Shown here: positions 1 through 11,673 of the stretch, in pieces
How positions within the stretch are numbered: the first letter of the stretch is position 1
Layout: the number at the start of each line of letters is the position of its first letter
Origin: Blasia pusilla
Lineage: Eukaryota > Marchantiophyta > Marchantiopsida > Blasiales
DNA length: 64,000 bases
Direction of reading: 5' to 3'
Assembly (NCBI GenBank): GCA_050084515.1
Contig: CM114271.1
Span: forward strand, 17,484,001 to 17,548,000
Made by a program: the position numbers and the translations under genes
Notes under the pieces: model-generated
The model's database searches: none
What the model was told of the DNA's origin: nothing
Seen by the model: only the letters and a program-made list of their open reading frames with translations

Positions 1-714
1 CCCTAACTATCATGACTCACATCTCTAGATCACTAAGAGCAAAAATATCATGTGCTTATGTAATCCCATCATTAGTCGCCTTCTTATCACCCATATCAAA
101 GACATAAGTCTAGATCTTTGACTACCTATGGTAAAGATCGGCGCTCCGTCAAAGGTAAAGGTCCTAAAAATCCAAACTCTACGTATAACCTAAATCCATG
201 ATTGACAACACATGCAACTGTGGAGTCAGAGTATTAAAGTATGTCCGGACCCGATCACATACCATATACCTAGCAACAAATTTTTCCCTTTAGTTTTCAT
301 GCATTGCCATTGATATTATATATGGAGCAAGTTGTACGTCCGCAACAATAGAGCCCACCTTGCAAGCTTCCCTATAAGCTTGCTAGACTCCATCAACCAA
401 TTAAGTGGTTGATGGAGATCCCCATAAAAAATGTTTCTATCATGTCTGGATATCCCTGACTCGTGCATAAAAGTGGAACATTCTCTATTGATGTGAGTTT
501 TAGTACATCGTTTTTCCAAAGCCTTGATCCAAAAATTTTGACCATCCCCTCGCAAATGAATGAATAATCGATCGTCAAAAAAAGTGTCCATGAGATCGTG
601 CATACGACCCAACATTCACCGCTGGTCATATCCATGACCACACTTGATGCACACTTGCCATCACTTATGCTTGAATCGCCTAATAATGGGACGTTCTCCA
701 AAATGTAGGACTAG

Positions 715-750
715 AATATATATATATATATATATAGGTAGGTAGGTAGT
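715..750. repeat. (TA)n followed by (GGTA)n microsatellite
   Basis: About ten TA units run directly into about four TAGG units. It interrupts the methyltransferase relic just before its ENVP segment. Confidence 0.9.
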
Positions 751-898
751 CTACACGTGTCAAAGAACTCGTAACATCTTGTAAAACATAGTTAACCTTG
801 GGTTCTGAAGACCCTCTATTGGCTAAACAAATTGACCTTAACATGATCATTGCCATTTCCAAATAAATCATATCAATGTTATCCAGATTCTCCATCCC

Positions 899-920
899 CA
901 AAAAAAAAAAAAAAAAAAAA
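899..920. repeat. Homopolymer A tract
   Basis: About twenty A residues on the plus strand (poly-T in the sense of the relic), inside the minus-strand methyltransferase relic. Confidence 0.9.
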
Positions 921-1430
921 TACATTATGATATCCCTTAACAATAGAAATTGAAAATAAATGAGGATACTATTGGAGTAGTCTTGACACATGGTGAAATG
1001 AGACTCTTTGTGCAATCTTATCTCCCTCAACGTACAAGTATTTTTGTAATCCCAATTCGACCTACAACAATATAGCCAATGTAGAACTAATCCCTCTAAA
1101 GAGATCTAGTACACGAACATCCTCCTCGGGATATTTCCACTTGATCCATGCAATGTCCTAGGCTATCATTGTCTCCACTCCTAGAGCATGTGGTACCTCT
1201 AATTGATCTCGCTCTAGAGCATAGGCTCGGTTGCAATCCTGCCTCACGAGCTTGTCTACGCTCCTCCGTAAGTTGATACTCGTCCCCCATAATATTAAAG
1301 AATTATTGCCAATAGGTGAAGTCACACTTGTCATTGCATGCCACCCCTTGAGACTAACCTCAACAAGAGTATCCTCTACATTGAGGAGTAATAAGAAGAG
1401 AGGAGGGAGCAGAGAGGAAGATATTTGCAA

Positions 1431-2295
1431 CTCCTAGGGCTCTATTGGTTTGAAGAGAGTTTTTGTCAAGTTGGAGGGAGGAAAATTTTGACGAGCACCC
1501 ATAGCAAGTTTTTTTTTTTGGTGGTGAAAAAAATGCAAAATTTTCACCTTTTCAATGTAGCGGAATCCAACGGGTTGCTTTTTAGGAGACAAAGGGACCC
1601 ATCTAATTTCGAAGGGTTTCTTTTTAGGTATCAAAGCAACCCATTGGATTCTGACAAGTAGCTTTTTGTGCATCAAAGAAAACATTTTTTTTTAAAATTA
1701 CATTAAAAAAAAACCCAACCCATGCTCCCCCTCTTCCCTCCAAAATTTTTTTTTTTGCAACCCATCAAAAATCTGATGGATTGCACCAAGTAACCTCTCT
1801 TCAAAAAAATCCCCAAAAAAATCACTCACTTCTTATCCATAATCTTCATGTTTTTTGATTTTTTTTCCTTTTTTTAAGAGAGATTCTCCTCTCTTCCTCT
1901 CTTTCTGCCAAAATAGCATCCCTCCTCTGATGGAGATTCCCCTCTAGTTAATCTCCACAATAAGCTACTATTTTTGTTGTCAACTCTCACAGTGAATCGT
2001 CAAGTCTACCATCATGTTGCACGAGTAGCTTATTGGCTTGTCCCTCATCTAACTGTCAGCATAGTCGATAGGAGGTTGCCTCCTCCCAAAAGTCCAGTGT
2101 GAAACCTAGGGGTGGTTACCCCTACCAAAACATCATAAGACTTGACCGATATTACCATCACTCATATTTGTACCATTGCACTATCTATAGGATGGAGGGG
2201 CTAAATTCTCACTACAATCTTCTCATGCGTCATATACTATGTCAGGGAAGTGTCTCCCAATAATATTTGAATTTTGAAAGGATATGGTGTAATCT
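1431..2295. other. AT-rich non-coding stretch splitting a gypsy relic
   Basis: No gene recognised. It sits between the methyltransferase part (below 1430) and the protease part (above 2300) of one minus-strand gypsy relic, so it is partly insertion and partly decayed linker. It begins near GGGCTCTATTGGTTTGAAGA and near 1800 there is a CTCTCTTCAAA stretch, an inverted match to the TTTGAAGAGAG at the left, so 1440-1830 may be a MITE; no target duplication was proven. Positions 1563-1581 and 1633-1651 form a 19-bp inverted repeat with one mismatch. Confidence 0.4.
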
Positions 2296-2299
2296 CACA

Positions 2300-2512
2300 C
2301 TTCTACAACCTTATCACTACTGATCTCACCTTCCCCAATATCAAGAATTGTGCTTCTGAATCAAGTAGCACTCGTTCCAATCTAGACTCCAATCTAGATG
2401 GACCAACCACTTGGAATATCCGAGCTTGGTTGTCCAAGATGACAACTCCTAGTGAGACGCCAACACGATCTCTTTTTGGTCTAGCTAGAAACTCTACCAC
2501 TCTAGCCATTGA
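2300..2512 (-). pseudogene. Retropepsin relic of the methyltransferase-gypsy family
   Basis: Seen: on the minus strand an open stretch contains MARVVEFLARPKRDR and ends with RVLLDSEAQFLILGKV. The segment LLDSEAQ..LGK corresponds to LLDSGAQP..LGK, the retropepsin active-site Asp motif of this gypsy family, with Gly changed to Glu. Matching segments occur on the plus strand near 22.44, 30.42 and 36.65 kb. It lies upstream, in element sense, of the methyltransferase relic below 1430, which is the same order as in the long copy (protease then methyltransferase). Inference: one inverted, interrupted family member covering about 0.3-2.5 kb. Confidence 0.6.
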
Positions 2513-2519
2513 TGCATGG

Positions 2520-4062
2520 CAACTCTTTGTTGACCTCCTTATGAGATGTCACACATGTACCTACTCCAAGGATTCATCTACAACATCTCTTGTGCATACC
2601 TCTGCACAAGATCAACCAACACTATTTGTCTCACAGAGGGTTGCCCCAACCTCAAAATCTCAGTTTGTCAAACTCAATATATCACAAAATCCTTGGCTTA
2701 AAATAGTGGAAGTTTGCTGAAAGTCATCATCACCTCTAACAATGTGCTAGTACTAGGTTATGTTGAATGTTGTGTAGGCATGGTAGACATACTCGTCTTA
2801 TCCGCTCCTCTCAATATATGCATTGTGACAACAACCTCAGACAAAACCACTTTGCAATGGGCTTGTAGGGACTATAGTCAGGGTTCAAAGAGCTTCTTCG
2901 AAAGTAAATGATTGAGGAAGCCTAACCTACTGTCCTTGTTGGAGATCCAACTCCAAATTTTTCGTTGTGGCCCAAAATCCCCCATCGCATCTCTCATAAC
3001 CAATACATCTACATCCACTTGTATGGTATTGTAGATAAATCCCATGCTTCATAGATCTCTTGCCATATCTGTCACGACACTCATAACCAAAAGCGGAACA
3101 TCTGAACTCTAGCGGGCTCATGCTAGGATGGTTTGCGCTTTGGAGTTAGAGAAAAATAAGTGCGAGACGTAAGCAAGGCGAGCATTTCAAGTGTTTCATG
3201 TGTTTATGTTTGCAACCAAGGAAAATGGAACCAAACGCGAAACCCAGACTTAAGAGAAGTAGAGTCTTGGAAGGACATGGCCAAGGGGTGAGAACCTGAC
3301 TTGGGACGCGGCTAGCATTTGGAGTTTTTGACTGTACTTTTAACCACAAATTTTAGTCCCAATATGCATTTGTATAAGTAAGATGGCGTTGGAAAGCTTA
3401 TGTGGAGCCGGTTCCAACGCACCAAAGATCTTGGCAAACGCTTAAGCAGAGGCTGAGATGTGAGCCAAAACCTAATGTATATGGAGTCGGTTGAGGGCCA
3501 AAAAGAGGGGCATGGGTGCCCTTTCCCAAAGGTAGGGGGACCCCGGGGATTTCCATAAGTACTAGTAAGGGAGAAGGTCTCCAAGGGTGCTTGGGACTCA
3601 AACCCCAATTTGGGCGCCACGGGACGACTCAAAGGCACGGAATGGATCTGGAGTTTTGGCGTTGGGATTCAAAACCCAAGCTAAGTCCAATAGAGTAGAT
3701 TTTGGAGGTCCCTATTGGATTCCAATTTTTGATTCATATTTTTGGGTCTCGTTGGGGGGCTCATGCGAGGTCTATTGGACAGTTGGAACCGCTAGGTACG
3801 CAAAGGCCGTTTTAGCTGCCTAGACTAACCAGAAAGTCTGTCCCAAGTCTCAAAAGACTTGCTTGTATTGGGAACCTAGGAATGAGGAAAGGTTGAGCTT
3901 GATGAGGTGCCAAGTCGAGGACTCGGTGGGCTGGAAGGCCGCTTGAACCAAACTAGACTAACGTTGGCGCGTTTGGGTGTAGGTTGGTGATGAGAGTGTG
4001 TCCTTATGAACATACGCTTCCGCATCACTAAGATTGACGTTCCAAGGGAGAAGGCGCACAAC
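2520..4062. other. Intergenic, possible upstream LTR of a second gypsy element
   Basis: No protein-coding gene recognised. A primer-binding-like site at 4063 and a gag relic at 4298 suggest that the part just before 4063 may hold a decayed 5' LTR in plus orientation, but no second LTR was found to define its borders. The segment CAGAAAGT.TGTCC.AAGTCT near 3830 recurs near 9736, so it belongs to a dispersed repeat. Confidence 0.3.
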
Positions 4063-4074
4063 ATGTAGTATCAA
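4063..4074 (+). promoter_or_regulatory. Possible tRNA-Met primer-binding site
   Basis: TAGTATCAAAGC resembles the initiator-tRNA-Met primer-binding site TGGTATCAGAGC used by plant LTR elements. It follows a sequence ending CAACA and precedes a gag relic by about 230 bp, the expected place. Two or three mismatches, so only suggestive. Confidence 0.35.
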
Positions 4075-4297
4075 AGCTAATCCTTGGTGAGCGAGAACTT
4101 GGGGGCTTCGGAGCAAGCGGATTCTTGGAGAAGACCCAAGATAGCGGCGAGGCCCAAATGCTCGGGGAGGGACGCAAGAAACAAGGAGGAGATTTGAGTA
4201 AGGTGGCTTGAAGATGGAAACCAAGGGAGATGAACCACAGAAATTCCGAACAAAGCAAGGTGAACTGAGAGATGAACCGATGCCAGATTGAGAGCCG

Positions 4298-4750
4298 GTG
4301 GAGGAGACTCCGACTTGCGAGGTGCCAAATGCCACGCATGAGGCTGTCCCAAACACAGACCCTCCCACGGGGCCAACGGCTCCAAACTCGAGTGAACCGG
4401 CATTCTATGCCCAAATGATGGACTATATGAAGCTAATGACCAAGCCATTGTTCCAGCAAAGCAAGCAGATTGCAAAGCTTGAGTCAGACCGAGCTTCGAG
4501 TTTCGGAAAAAAGCTCTGCAAGCTGAACCTACCCACACCATTCACTGGAATGGGTCGTTCTCAAAAGTTGAAGGATTTCCTTACGGAGCACGAACTATAC
4601 TTTGAGGCGTAAAGGACAGCGGAGCAGGATAAGGTGACAGTGGGAGTCACCTTCCTAAAGGATCATGTACTATAGTGGTGGACAACTCAGTGAGAAGAAC
4701 ATATGATTCACCACGGAGTACCAAGCGCTTTGCGATATGGTAGAGCTTGC
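4298..4750 (+). pseudogene. Ty3-gypsy gag relic (second family)
   Basis: Seen: an acidic, Pro-rich head, then FYAQMMDYMKLMTKPLFQQS and LNLPTPFTGMGRSQKLKDFL, then EHELYFEA. The same frame continues through an in-frame TAA into DKVTVGVTFLKDHVL and a TAG just before WWTTQ. The order F.G, FL..E.YF.A, D.V......L...A..WW is the retrotransposon gag core (capsid-like) of Ty3-gypsy elements. Known: this domain packages element RNA. Two in-frame stops and no pol downstream make it a pseudogene. It ends against the inverted gag fragment of another family near 4.8 kb, so it was cut by a later rearrangement. Confidence 0.6.
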
Positions 4751-4854
4751 GCGACTACGGCAGACCGGGTCCCATATGCGTCTCGCAACCTCTCCCCCAC
4801 TCTCCGCTGAAATTTGATCATAAATCTGCTTCAACTTGTCGGTCCTCACCCCCT

Positions 4855-4904
4855 GGTGTTTCCTCCCAACTCTTGGGAGAAATCAAGAGTTGGGAGGAAA
4901 CACC
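4855..4904. repeat. Perfect inverted repeat, 21-bp arms, 8-bp spacer
   Basis: Arms 4855-4875 and 4884-4904 are exact reverse complements around GGAGAAAT. It lies at the end of the minus-strand gag relic (4883-5101), whose reading frame runs into the hairpin. Likely a snap-back duplication. Confidence 0.9.
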
Positions 4905-5101
4905 GCACTATAGATAGTGGCCGCCACTATGCCCATAACAGTACTCACCATATCATACATCACATGCCCAGCAAGGGACACATATCTTGGAGACCAATAT
5001 AGTCTCCATCCCTCAATCTCCTCCTCATGGAGAATCCAAAACTCGTGATAGTCATCTATGGGAGGGCCCTCCATGTGTTGAAATATTTTCTTCCATGCCA
5101 T
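4883..5101 (-). pseudogene. Gag relic of the methyltransferase-gypsy family
   Basis: Seen: MAWKKIFQHMEGPPIDDYHE, followed by EIEGWRLYWSPRYVSL, aligns without gaps to LAWKGLFQHLEGPPMDDYRE and EIEAWRQYWSPGYVSI in the gag of the long element at about 29.35-29.48 kb, and to a third copy near 25.78 kb. Only the capsid-like core remains. Downstream of the match the frame runs into a 50-bp hairpin. Inference: an inverted fragment of the same family that lost its flanks. Confidence 0.7.
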
Positions 5102-8100
5102 AGGTTTCCTTCCCTTCCTTAGGTTTTAAATATGGGAAATTGCGCTTGTGTTGTTGCTATGGGGCATGAGTCCATGTCTTGGTCATACCAACCTAACCAA
5201 TTTGTCATGCATAAGTTGTTCTTAAGAACAAATGTGTGTGCTTGGGAGTGGCATGATCCGATAAAATAAAACCTTGTACATGCATTGTATGCTCTACGCT
5301 GGTTATGCTAGCAAGAATTTTGTTTTAAAAAAAATTGCATGAACATTTAGGGTCCTTTTTTCTGTGGTTCCCCAATATATTTAAGCATATACAAACATCC
5401 CCATATGTTTGCATTGTACTCCAAGTAGTACTATATTGAACGACGTGCCAACTCCACAAGGCCATGTTTGTGAAGCATGATGTGTACATCCCCACGCATC
5501 TAGACACAAAGTTGCATCTTCTTGCTATGGATGTGATGACTCGGTCATTCAAGGGGCCAACACAAGATGTTCAAGTGCTCAACCATAATCTTGAGGGGAG
5601 GTGGTGGTAGCAAGGGCATGGATTGGAGAACCAACTTTAGGGTCTCACGGACAAATTCAAAATATTCACACATATCATACTCAAAGGATGGCCTTGCATC
5701 GGCTCATATGTTGGAAGATATATTTCCAATACATACTTGGGTATCCATGCATACTTACAATTGATCGCACAAGTATGCACTTGCATGTAGATACTTACTC
5801 TGCCTCATACCAAAAAATCAGTAGAAGACCAAGGCTTCTTTGATGACTAGTACTTATGTTGGACCCACATGGTCTCGGTCGCATCATCCATATGTGGCGA
5901 CGTTGGTATTAACCTCACATATGTGCTCAAGCCTCTCCACATGACAACGAAACCATGGCACACGCACGATAGTTGCAAATGCACTTGAAAGAGACTTGCA
6001 ATCTTCTCAAAGTAGACTAGTAGGATACTCCCAGTGGACTCGAAAAATATACACACCATCACTTACCTTCAACCCCCTTCCCACTCCCCTCACGCCCCTC
6101 TATTTGAACCTTATTTAATTTTTGTGTTTTGACCCCAAGCTTGAGACCTCAAGATTATGCCAATAGTGCCTTTCTAGGAATTTGAAAATTAAAATTTGGA
6201 ATTCTAATTTATTTCTAGAGCATAAAAAAAATGACCCAATATTGAAGAAATTCTACAATGATCTTGTTGGATCAAAATGTGATAGAGATTTCATAAGGTT
6301 TTTGATATTGTCAAAATTGAGCTTTTTGTGAAGAAAGGGATGACACGATTTCTTGATGTTGCCTACTTTGGCACCTGATTTGTTAATTAAAAAACCCCCA
6401 AAAATTTCATTGAAGATAAAATCCTTGAAAAGAAAAGCGCCCGAAGGGATTCTTCACAATCTTCAAAGATCTGTTACCATGTAGAAATCACTAACTTTGC
6501 TAGACCTACACTCTCGTACATACACATACAAAGGAGAGATAACTTGCATAAACAAGAAGAGTGAAAATGTTCATAAAGAGAATTAGAGAGCCACTTTCCT
6601 ATCCCTCCATATGAAAGTGGGGATAGGAAGTGTTGAATCTAGAGTCCACATAAAAAGATTCATTTTGATGTTGATCTATGTACATATGTCACATAAAATT
6701 TCAAAAGTAAATTTAAATATCATTCATCTATCATTCTAAATCTATATTATTAACAGAGGAGCATTTTCCTGATGGAGACACGGGAGAATTCACCACGTGT
6801 CGTGGCAAGGGGAGGGGGTACGGTGAGGGCTAGGGGGAGGGGGGCATTAAAGTACAAGGGCTTTAGGAACCATGGAGTGGACTGTGCGATGCACGGTCCC
6901 TCACGGGTTCTAACTAGTATCCTTATATTAGACATGATTTACTTTGAGCTTTGGCACATATCAAAAGGTGAATGATTAGGGAAATGAAAGAGATTGAATG
7001 ACCGTGTGCTCTCTAAAGAAGGGAGGTACATAATCACATAATCGAAGGGATCTCTCTTAATGAAAATGGATGGATCCTCCCAATGTTCCATTCATTCCTC
7101 CTCCCATCCAACCCTTGCACAACATTTTAAAAATAAATAAGTTCATAAGGCTATCTGGAATGAAAGAGTGTCCTAAGGGAAAAAAAATTGTTTTGGGGGT
7201 TGATTTTGACAAAATCAACCCCCTAAATTTATGATCGAATCGCCCCCTCATGTGTTTAATATGTACACGTGACTTGCCCCCACCTTCACAACACGTCACC
7301 ACTCTTACTTGCATATCACAACGAAAATGAGGTTGCATAGATTCATTTTGGGTCTTTGGAGTTATCTGCACATAAACTCATGGCTCTTGTATATTTTTTC
7401 TTTCAACTATACGTTCGTGGATGAGTTTATGCGTTCGAAGACACTCGCTTCGCTCGACGAGGTGAACCAAAAACCCCTACAGACTTAGGAAGGTTCCAAA
7501 CTCCCTCCATGGAATGTGACTTGCAACACCCGGTTACTACGGGATCAAATGAGTCACGGGCTTGAAGTGGCGATCTAATGAAATGAAAAATTTGGAGGCA
7601 ATCGTGTAGCACAGTTCATAATGGGGGTGACTAATTCACCTCATGACGACGGGAAGTAATTTATCTATACCCCGTTCTCCGTGTTGACATGTAGGCTTTT
7701 AAGCTTTTCGTGTTGACACGTGTACAAGAATATTTAATTAAGGGCTAGCAAGAAGAAGTAAAACGGGGAGTAATATCACGACTCATCGGGCCAGGCGCCC
7801 GATGTAATGTCCAGCGATTAGTTGGTCAACGTAGGGACGAGGGGAGTCATTGACGTCGGCGGTAACGGTAGTCTAGTCAGTGAGGGGTGAGGGTCGTCAG
7901 CATCGGGTTCCGTGCGGAGCTTTGGATCAAGAGAGTCGACGTAAATGATGATTGGTTGGGGTCTGTTAACTCTGCTCGTTTGAACTTTGAAGGTGGGTAG
8001 GTAGTTCACGGACTCAGGAGTAGTCCTTCCGAACTTGTCTACTCATCGGCGGGCGGGAAATAAAATTTCTTGGCTGCCCGTTTCGGCGAGAATGACGGGT

Positions 8101-8470
8101 CCGGTCTTTGAGGATCGTGTACCGGATCCACGCGTGCAGTCACTCATCAATAGTGCTCATGTCAGACAGGGAGTTGCGTAGGTGGTGGTGGGACTGGTGG
8201 CTCAAGTAAAAACGGAATTTCGGGTGGTTTTCGCGAGGGAGACGACCGGTTACACCAGTCGGTGATTAACTGCCACCGTGACGACCGGGGCAGGCAAAAC
8301 CACCCAACCCGGTGCCCACATTATTGCCACCAGCCTACGTGGTCGGATGAACGTGGAGTGACGTAACGGCTCATTTATAGGGGCAATCTGTGAATATTGG
8401 CGACGGGATTTTGTGACGGGAAATGTATATGACTATAGGAGAGTGTTGATTTAATAATAATTAAGATATG
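5102..8470. other. Intergenic stretch without recognisable genes
   Basis: Only short, unconserved reading frames on both strands; none resembles a known family. The part 5.1-7.4 kb is AT-rich. From about 7.64 to 8.45 kb base composition becomes clearly GC-richer, with many CG dinucleotides, but no coding sense was found. A 29-bp palindrome lies at 7195-7223. No element borders could be fixed. Confidence 0.4.
7195..7223. repeat. Near-perfect 29-bp palindrome
   Basis: Arms GGGGGTTGATTTTG and CAAAATCAACCCCC are exact reverse complements around a single A. Confidence 0.9.
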
Positions 8471-8523
8471 TCCCAATTCTTCTTCCTCTTGTTACACGAG
8501 CAGTTCTATCATTTATCAATCAA

Positions 8524-9325
8524 TTGATTACGGAAGAATTCGATCGACTTCAAGAGCATATATTCGAGAATTTGTATCAAATCAATTTTCCAACATTCTC
8601 TCTGAAACATTCTCTAACACGCTCATCGAACTCATCTGCGTTCATGTGTGGTATAGAAGTCGGGGTGTGGCTTACTTCAAATCCTCTTCTTATTTTATTT
8701 CGTCTTCTTCGAAGTATATTCTCAACAACTTTGTGGTTGCGTTTTGAACTTTCCCATCCCTGTATGTTAGGTGTGTCGAATTGTGTTTGCGGGGACCCCA
8801 TTTATGTAAAGCGTATGCATATTCTCCAATGTGCACATTGTGGAGAATGAACGGCCACACGTGATGTCATTAGAGAGGCGCTACCATCGGTAGCTCGTAC
8901 TGCAAGGTACACCGTTGGGCAAGAAAACCTCCATATTCTTACCTTCAACTACACAAAAAACCTCTCGTCCGAGAGTTGATCTTGTTATGTCTCGGGGTGG
9001 TTTCTAAACACTATGTGGTGTGGTAGTTGCTGATCCAACACATTCTGACTTGGTGTGTCGAGCCGCACATACCAAATGTTCAACGGTCGAAGGAGTAGCA
9101 AGCATCAAGGAGTTAAGTTATGTAATGAGACATGCAATTGATGGATTTATTCCTTTTGCAGTGGAATTATTCGGTCCTTTACATGTGTCTTTTGATACTT
9201 TCCTAAAAACATTTGCTCATCACTCTCTCAAGAATTATCACCTTGCCCCTTCATGTAGTCCTTCTCTCTCTGTAGTTACTACTTACTTTCGGCAATGCAT
9301 CTCAGTGGCCTCACAACGTGCATAA
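8524..9325 (+). pseudogene. Retroelement tail: zinc-finger plus restriction-like nuclease region (copy 1)
   Basis: Seen: VSNCVCGDPIYVKRMHILQC, then AHCGE, suggests a Cys/His zinc-binding segment. A later frame reads RVDLVMSRGGF, a stop, then VVVADPTHSDLVCRAAH, IKELSYVMRHAIDGFIPFAV and ELFGPLHVSFDTFLKTFAH. A second copy at 50.25-50.99 kb (minus) keeps the same order. The pattern RVDLV...R......ADPT resembles a PD-(D/E)XK-type nuclease fold. Known from memory of plant and algal retroelement proteins: such zinc-finger plus VDLV/ADPT tails sit after reverse transcriptase. No reverse transcriptase is visible here. Stops and frame changes show decay. Family assignment is tentative; a fragment of a non-LTR retrotransposon is my best guess. 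Confidence 0.45.
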
Positions 9326-9952
9326 GGCTTGGCATTAATACGTCGTGCGAAAGTGGTGAAGGGTTGCCCGCCTCGTCGTCCAGTCACGTCTTACCAATCA
9401 CTAGTATTATTGTCAGATTTGTTTCAGGCTATTAATGGTGTAGCTCGTTGAGTTGGTGTTTGTGTTGGCTACTTACCATTTTCTTTTTGCTTTCCATTAT
9501 GCATTTTTTGACTCTCCTTTGAGATGTTATTACCTCTCTTTGTCCTCTTTTGAGGTTTGTTATTATATTAAAGTGAACATCTTCCTTTTAAAAAAAAAAA
9601 ACTCTTCTCGACACTTTCAATGAATAAAAAAATTTATTTCAAAATTTATTTAACATGAAATTTGAGATTTTGAAAATAAGTATTAGAGATTATTCAAATC
9701 CATGTACAACGTCGGTTTAGGTGTTTGGACTATGCAGAAAGTTTGTCCAAAGTCTAAGAAGTTGTTATTCTGTAGGGCTTGCACTACTATTTATAAGTTT
9801 AAAAATATGTGTTATTCTTATTTTTCCGTATTTTGAATTTAAAACGTTAAGATTTATAAACGGGGACTTTCAATTTTTTTGAAACCATTTAATTATAAAA
9901 TTTTAATTTAATAAGTTTTTCAATTATCTTATTTTCATGTTTTTATATATAT

Positions 9953-10022
<70 letters not shown>

Positions 10023-11238
10023 CTGAAAAATATCTCAAGTATCTTTCTTGCATGAATAGGAAATTTGAAAAAATCAAGCCTTAAACTACCTTTAGAGTGC
10101 TACCTTTTATCCACTTCCCTTTTTTAAATCAAAATTCAGTTATCTTAATATGTTTTAATGTCAATCCTCTTCAAGAACTAATGTTATCTCTATGTTTAAA
10201 AACAAATCTCCATAGTAAAATTTAGTAATCATTTTGTTCTAAAATAATAAAAATTTGAACAAGAAAAGATAAATTTTAGGAGTTTGTCAGGAGGGCCAAA
10301 AAAAATCAAGAAGTTAGGATAAAAGCTCCTTAAAAAATAATTATCTTATTGTTCACTTTTTCCTTTCTTTTTTCCCCAAATGTCGGAAGGATTCTATGTG
10401 ACCTCAACTATAAGGATCAAAAACTAAGCTCACTATGAGAGCGCTCCATCGTTTGCACAAACACTTCCTCTTTTGTCGCTTGCTTTTTTCACACATTTTG
10501 CATTCTTGATCATTGATGCTTTGTGTGGTGTCATGTTGTTTTTGCCCACTTTGTGTTCTAGTTCACATCAGTTCCTAAAAATCACGCTTATAAGTTGTTT
10601 AGGAGAAAATGCTCGTCCATGCCTTTCATTGAGAAACCCATACATGAATGGGAAACTTAGAAGACCAAGCAAAATGAAGAAGCACAAGTTTTTTTAACTC
10701 ATAGCAATAGATTTTTAAAGTGCATCATTTTAATGACTCTAATCTATAATCTTGTCATCTATTCATCCAAGGTATAATTTTGTAAAAAAATCAATTGTGG
10801 GGTTGAGTTTTTCTCAACTTCCTTTGCAAGTGCTATTATACTTATGAAAAGATCCATCTTTCTTTCAAATCAACCAAAATCGCTCCTTATGAAAATTGAT
10901 ATGCAATGTGGATGAATGATTGAATAAACCACATTGGGGTTTTTTTCTCTCTTCTAAGCAATTTTGGCTTCGACTTCATTATACTTACGATGGAATTTTT
11001 TGCAATTGTAGTTTACCAAAGGAGGATAGGCATAAGAAGGAGTCACCATTAACTAAAATTGAAATAATTTTGTAATGGGATATATTGGTTGGAGTGCCAT
11101 ATCTCATAGCTAGCCTAGGGTATAATTAGATGCATTAGATGAGTAACGAGCTTGAGTGGTAAGAAAATTTTTGAAGCGAGAAGTTTTGAGCGTAAGAGTT
11201 TTGCATCAAGTATAAAAATTATTTGTACATTCAATGTC
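9326..11238. other. AT-rich intergenic stretch
   Basis: No gene recognised. It holds an A-rich tract near 9590 that could be the end of the retroelement tail before it, a long (AT)n microsatellite at about 9955-10018 and otherwise AT-rich unique sequence up to the Harbinger border at 11239. Confidence 0.4.
9955..10018. repeat. (AT)n microsatellite
   Basis: About thirty uninterrupted AT units. Confidence 0.95.
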
Positions 11239-11241
11239 TTA

Positions 11242-11264
11242 GGGCCCGATTCCATGGGCCACGG
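11242..11264. repeat. Left terminal inverted repeat of the Harbinger element
   Basis: Twenty-three bases matching the reverse complement of 17077-17099 at 21 positions. Confidence 0.8.
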
Positions 11265-11673
11265 GCTTGGGGTCGCGCGCAACCCCAAGACCCCAAGATC
11301 CGGCGAAAGGCAACCAACGCAAAGCCGAAACATGCGGCTTTGTGCCAGTTGCTGGAAGATGACCCACTAACCAAAAAACATGATTTTGATTACGGAATTA
11401 GCAACATAACTTCCCGCCCTTCCCCTAACCTTCAGAACTAAAATTCCCTCATTTTTTTCCCACCAGGATCTCCCCCAACTTTTCCAACCGAAATTCCCCC
11501 TTTGCCCTTCCTCACCCTCTCCTACAAGGCCATAAATATGGGCTCTTCTCCACTTTATTTTAGCTAGCTTCCTTGTAGTCATTGCTTCCTCTCACTCTTC
11601 ATTTAGTTTTAGTTTTATTTTTATTTTTATCTATTTTCTCCCCTATCTCTGTATTTCTATTATTTTTTTAATC

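Larger units (their letters stand above)
340..1430 (-). pseudogene. Relic of methyltransferase-bearing Ty3-gypsy: DNMT domain then RNase H piece
   Basis: Seen: reading the minus strand downward from about 1430, a linker (RRSVDKLVRQ) is followed by VRVLDLFRGIS near 1125-1090, which is cytosine-5 methyltransferase motif I with one Gly changed to Arg. LYVEGDKIAQRVSF follows, then YILENVPLLGD near 710-680 (motif VI), and finally HQPLNWLMESSKLIGKLARW near 405-347, an RNase H-domain segment of gypsy pol. The last two match the copy at 31.5 kb and 33.65 kb. Stops, frameshifts, a (TA)n tract and a poly-T tract interrupt the coding sense, so this is dead. The catalytic Pro-Cys segment and reverse transcriptase are missing or unrecognisable. 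Inference: an older member of the same retrotransposon family as 27-36 kb, inverted, with its protease relic at 2.30-2.51 kb. Family call is fairly secure because several motifs occur in the right order. Confidence 0.7.

Noticed and set aside
2927-3121. Cys-rich minus-strand frame as another PHD finger
   Set aside because: The Cys spacing does not fit C4HC3 and there is no GWH or CDxC motif.
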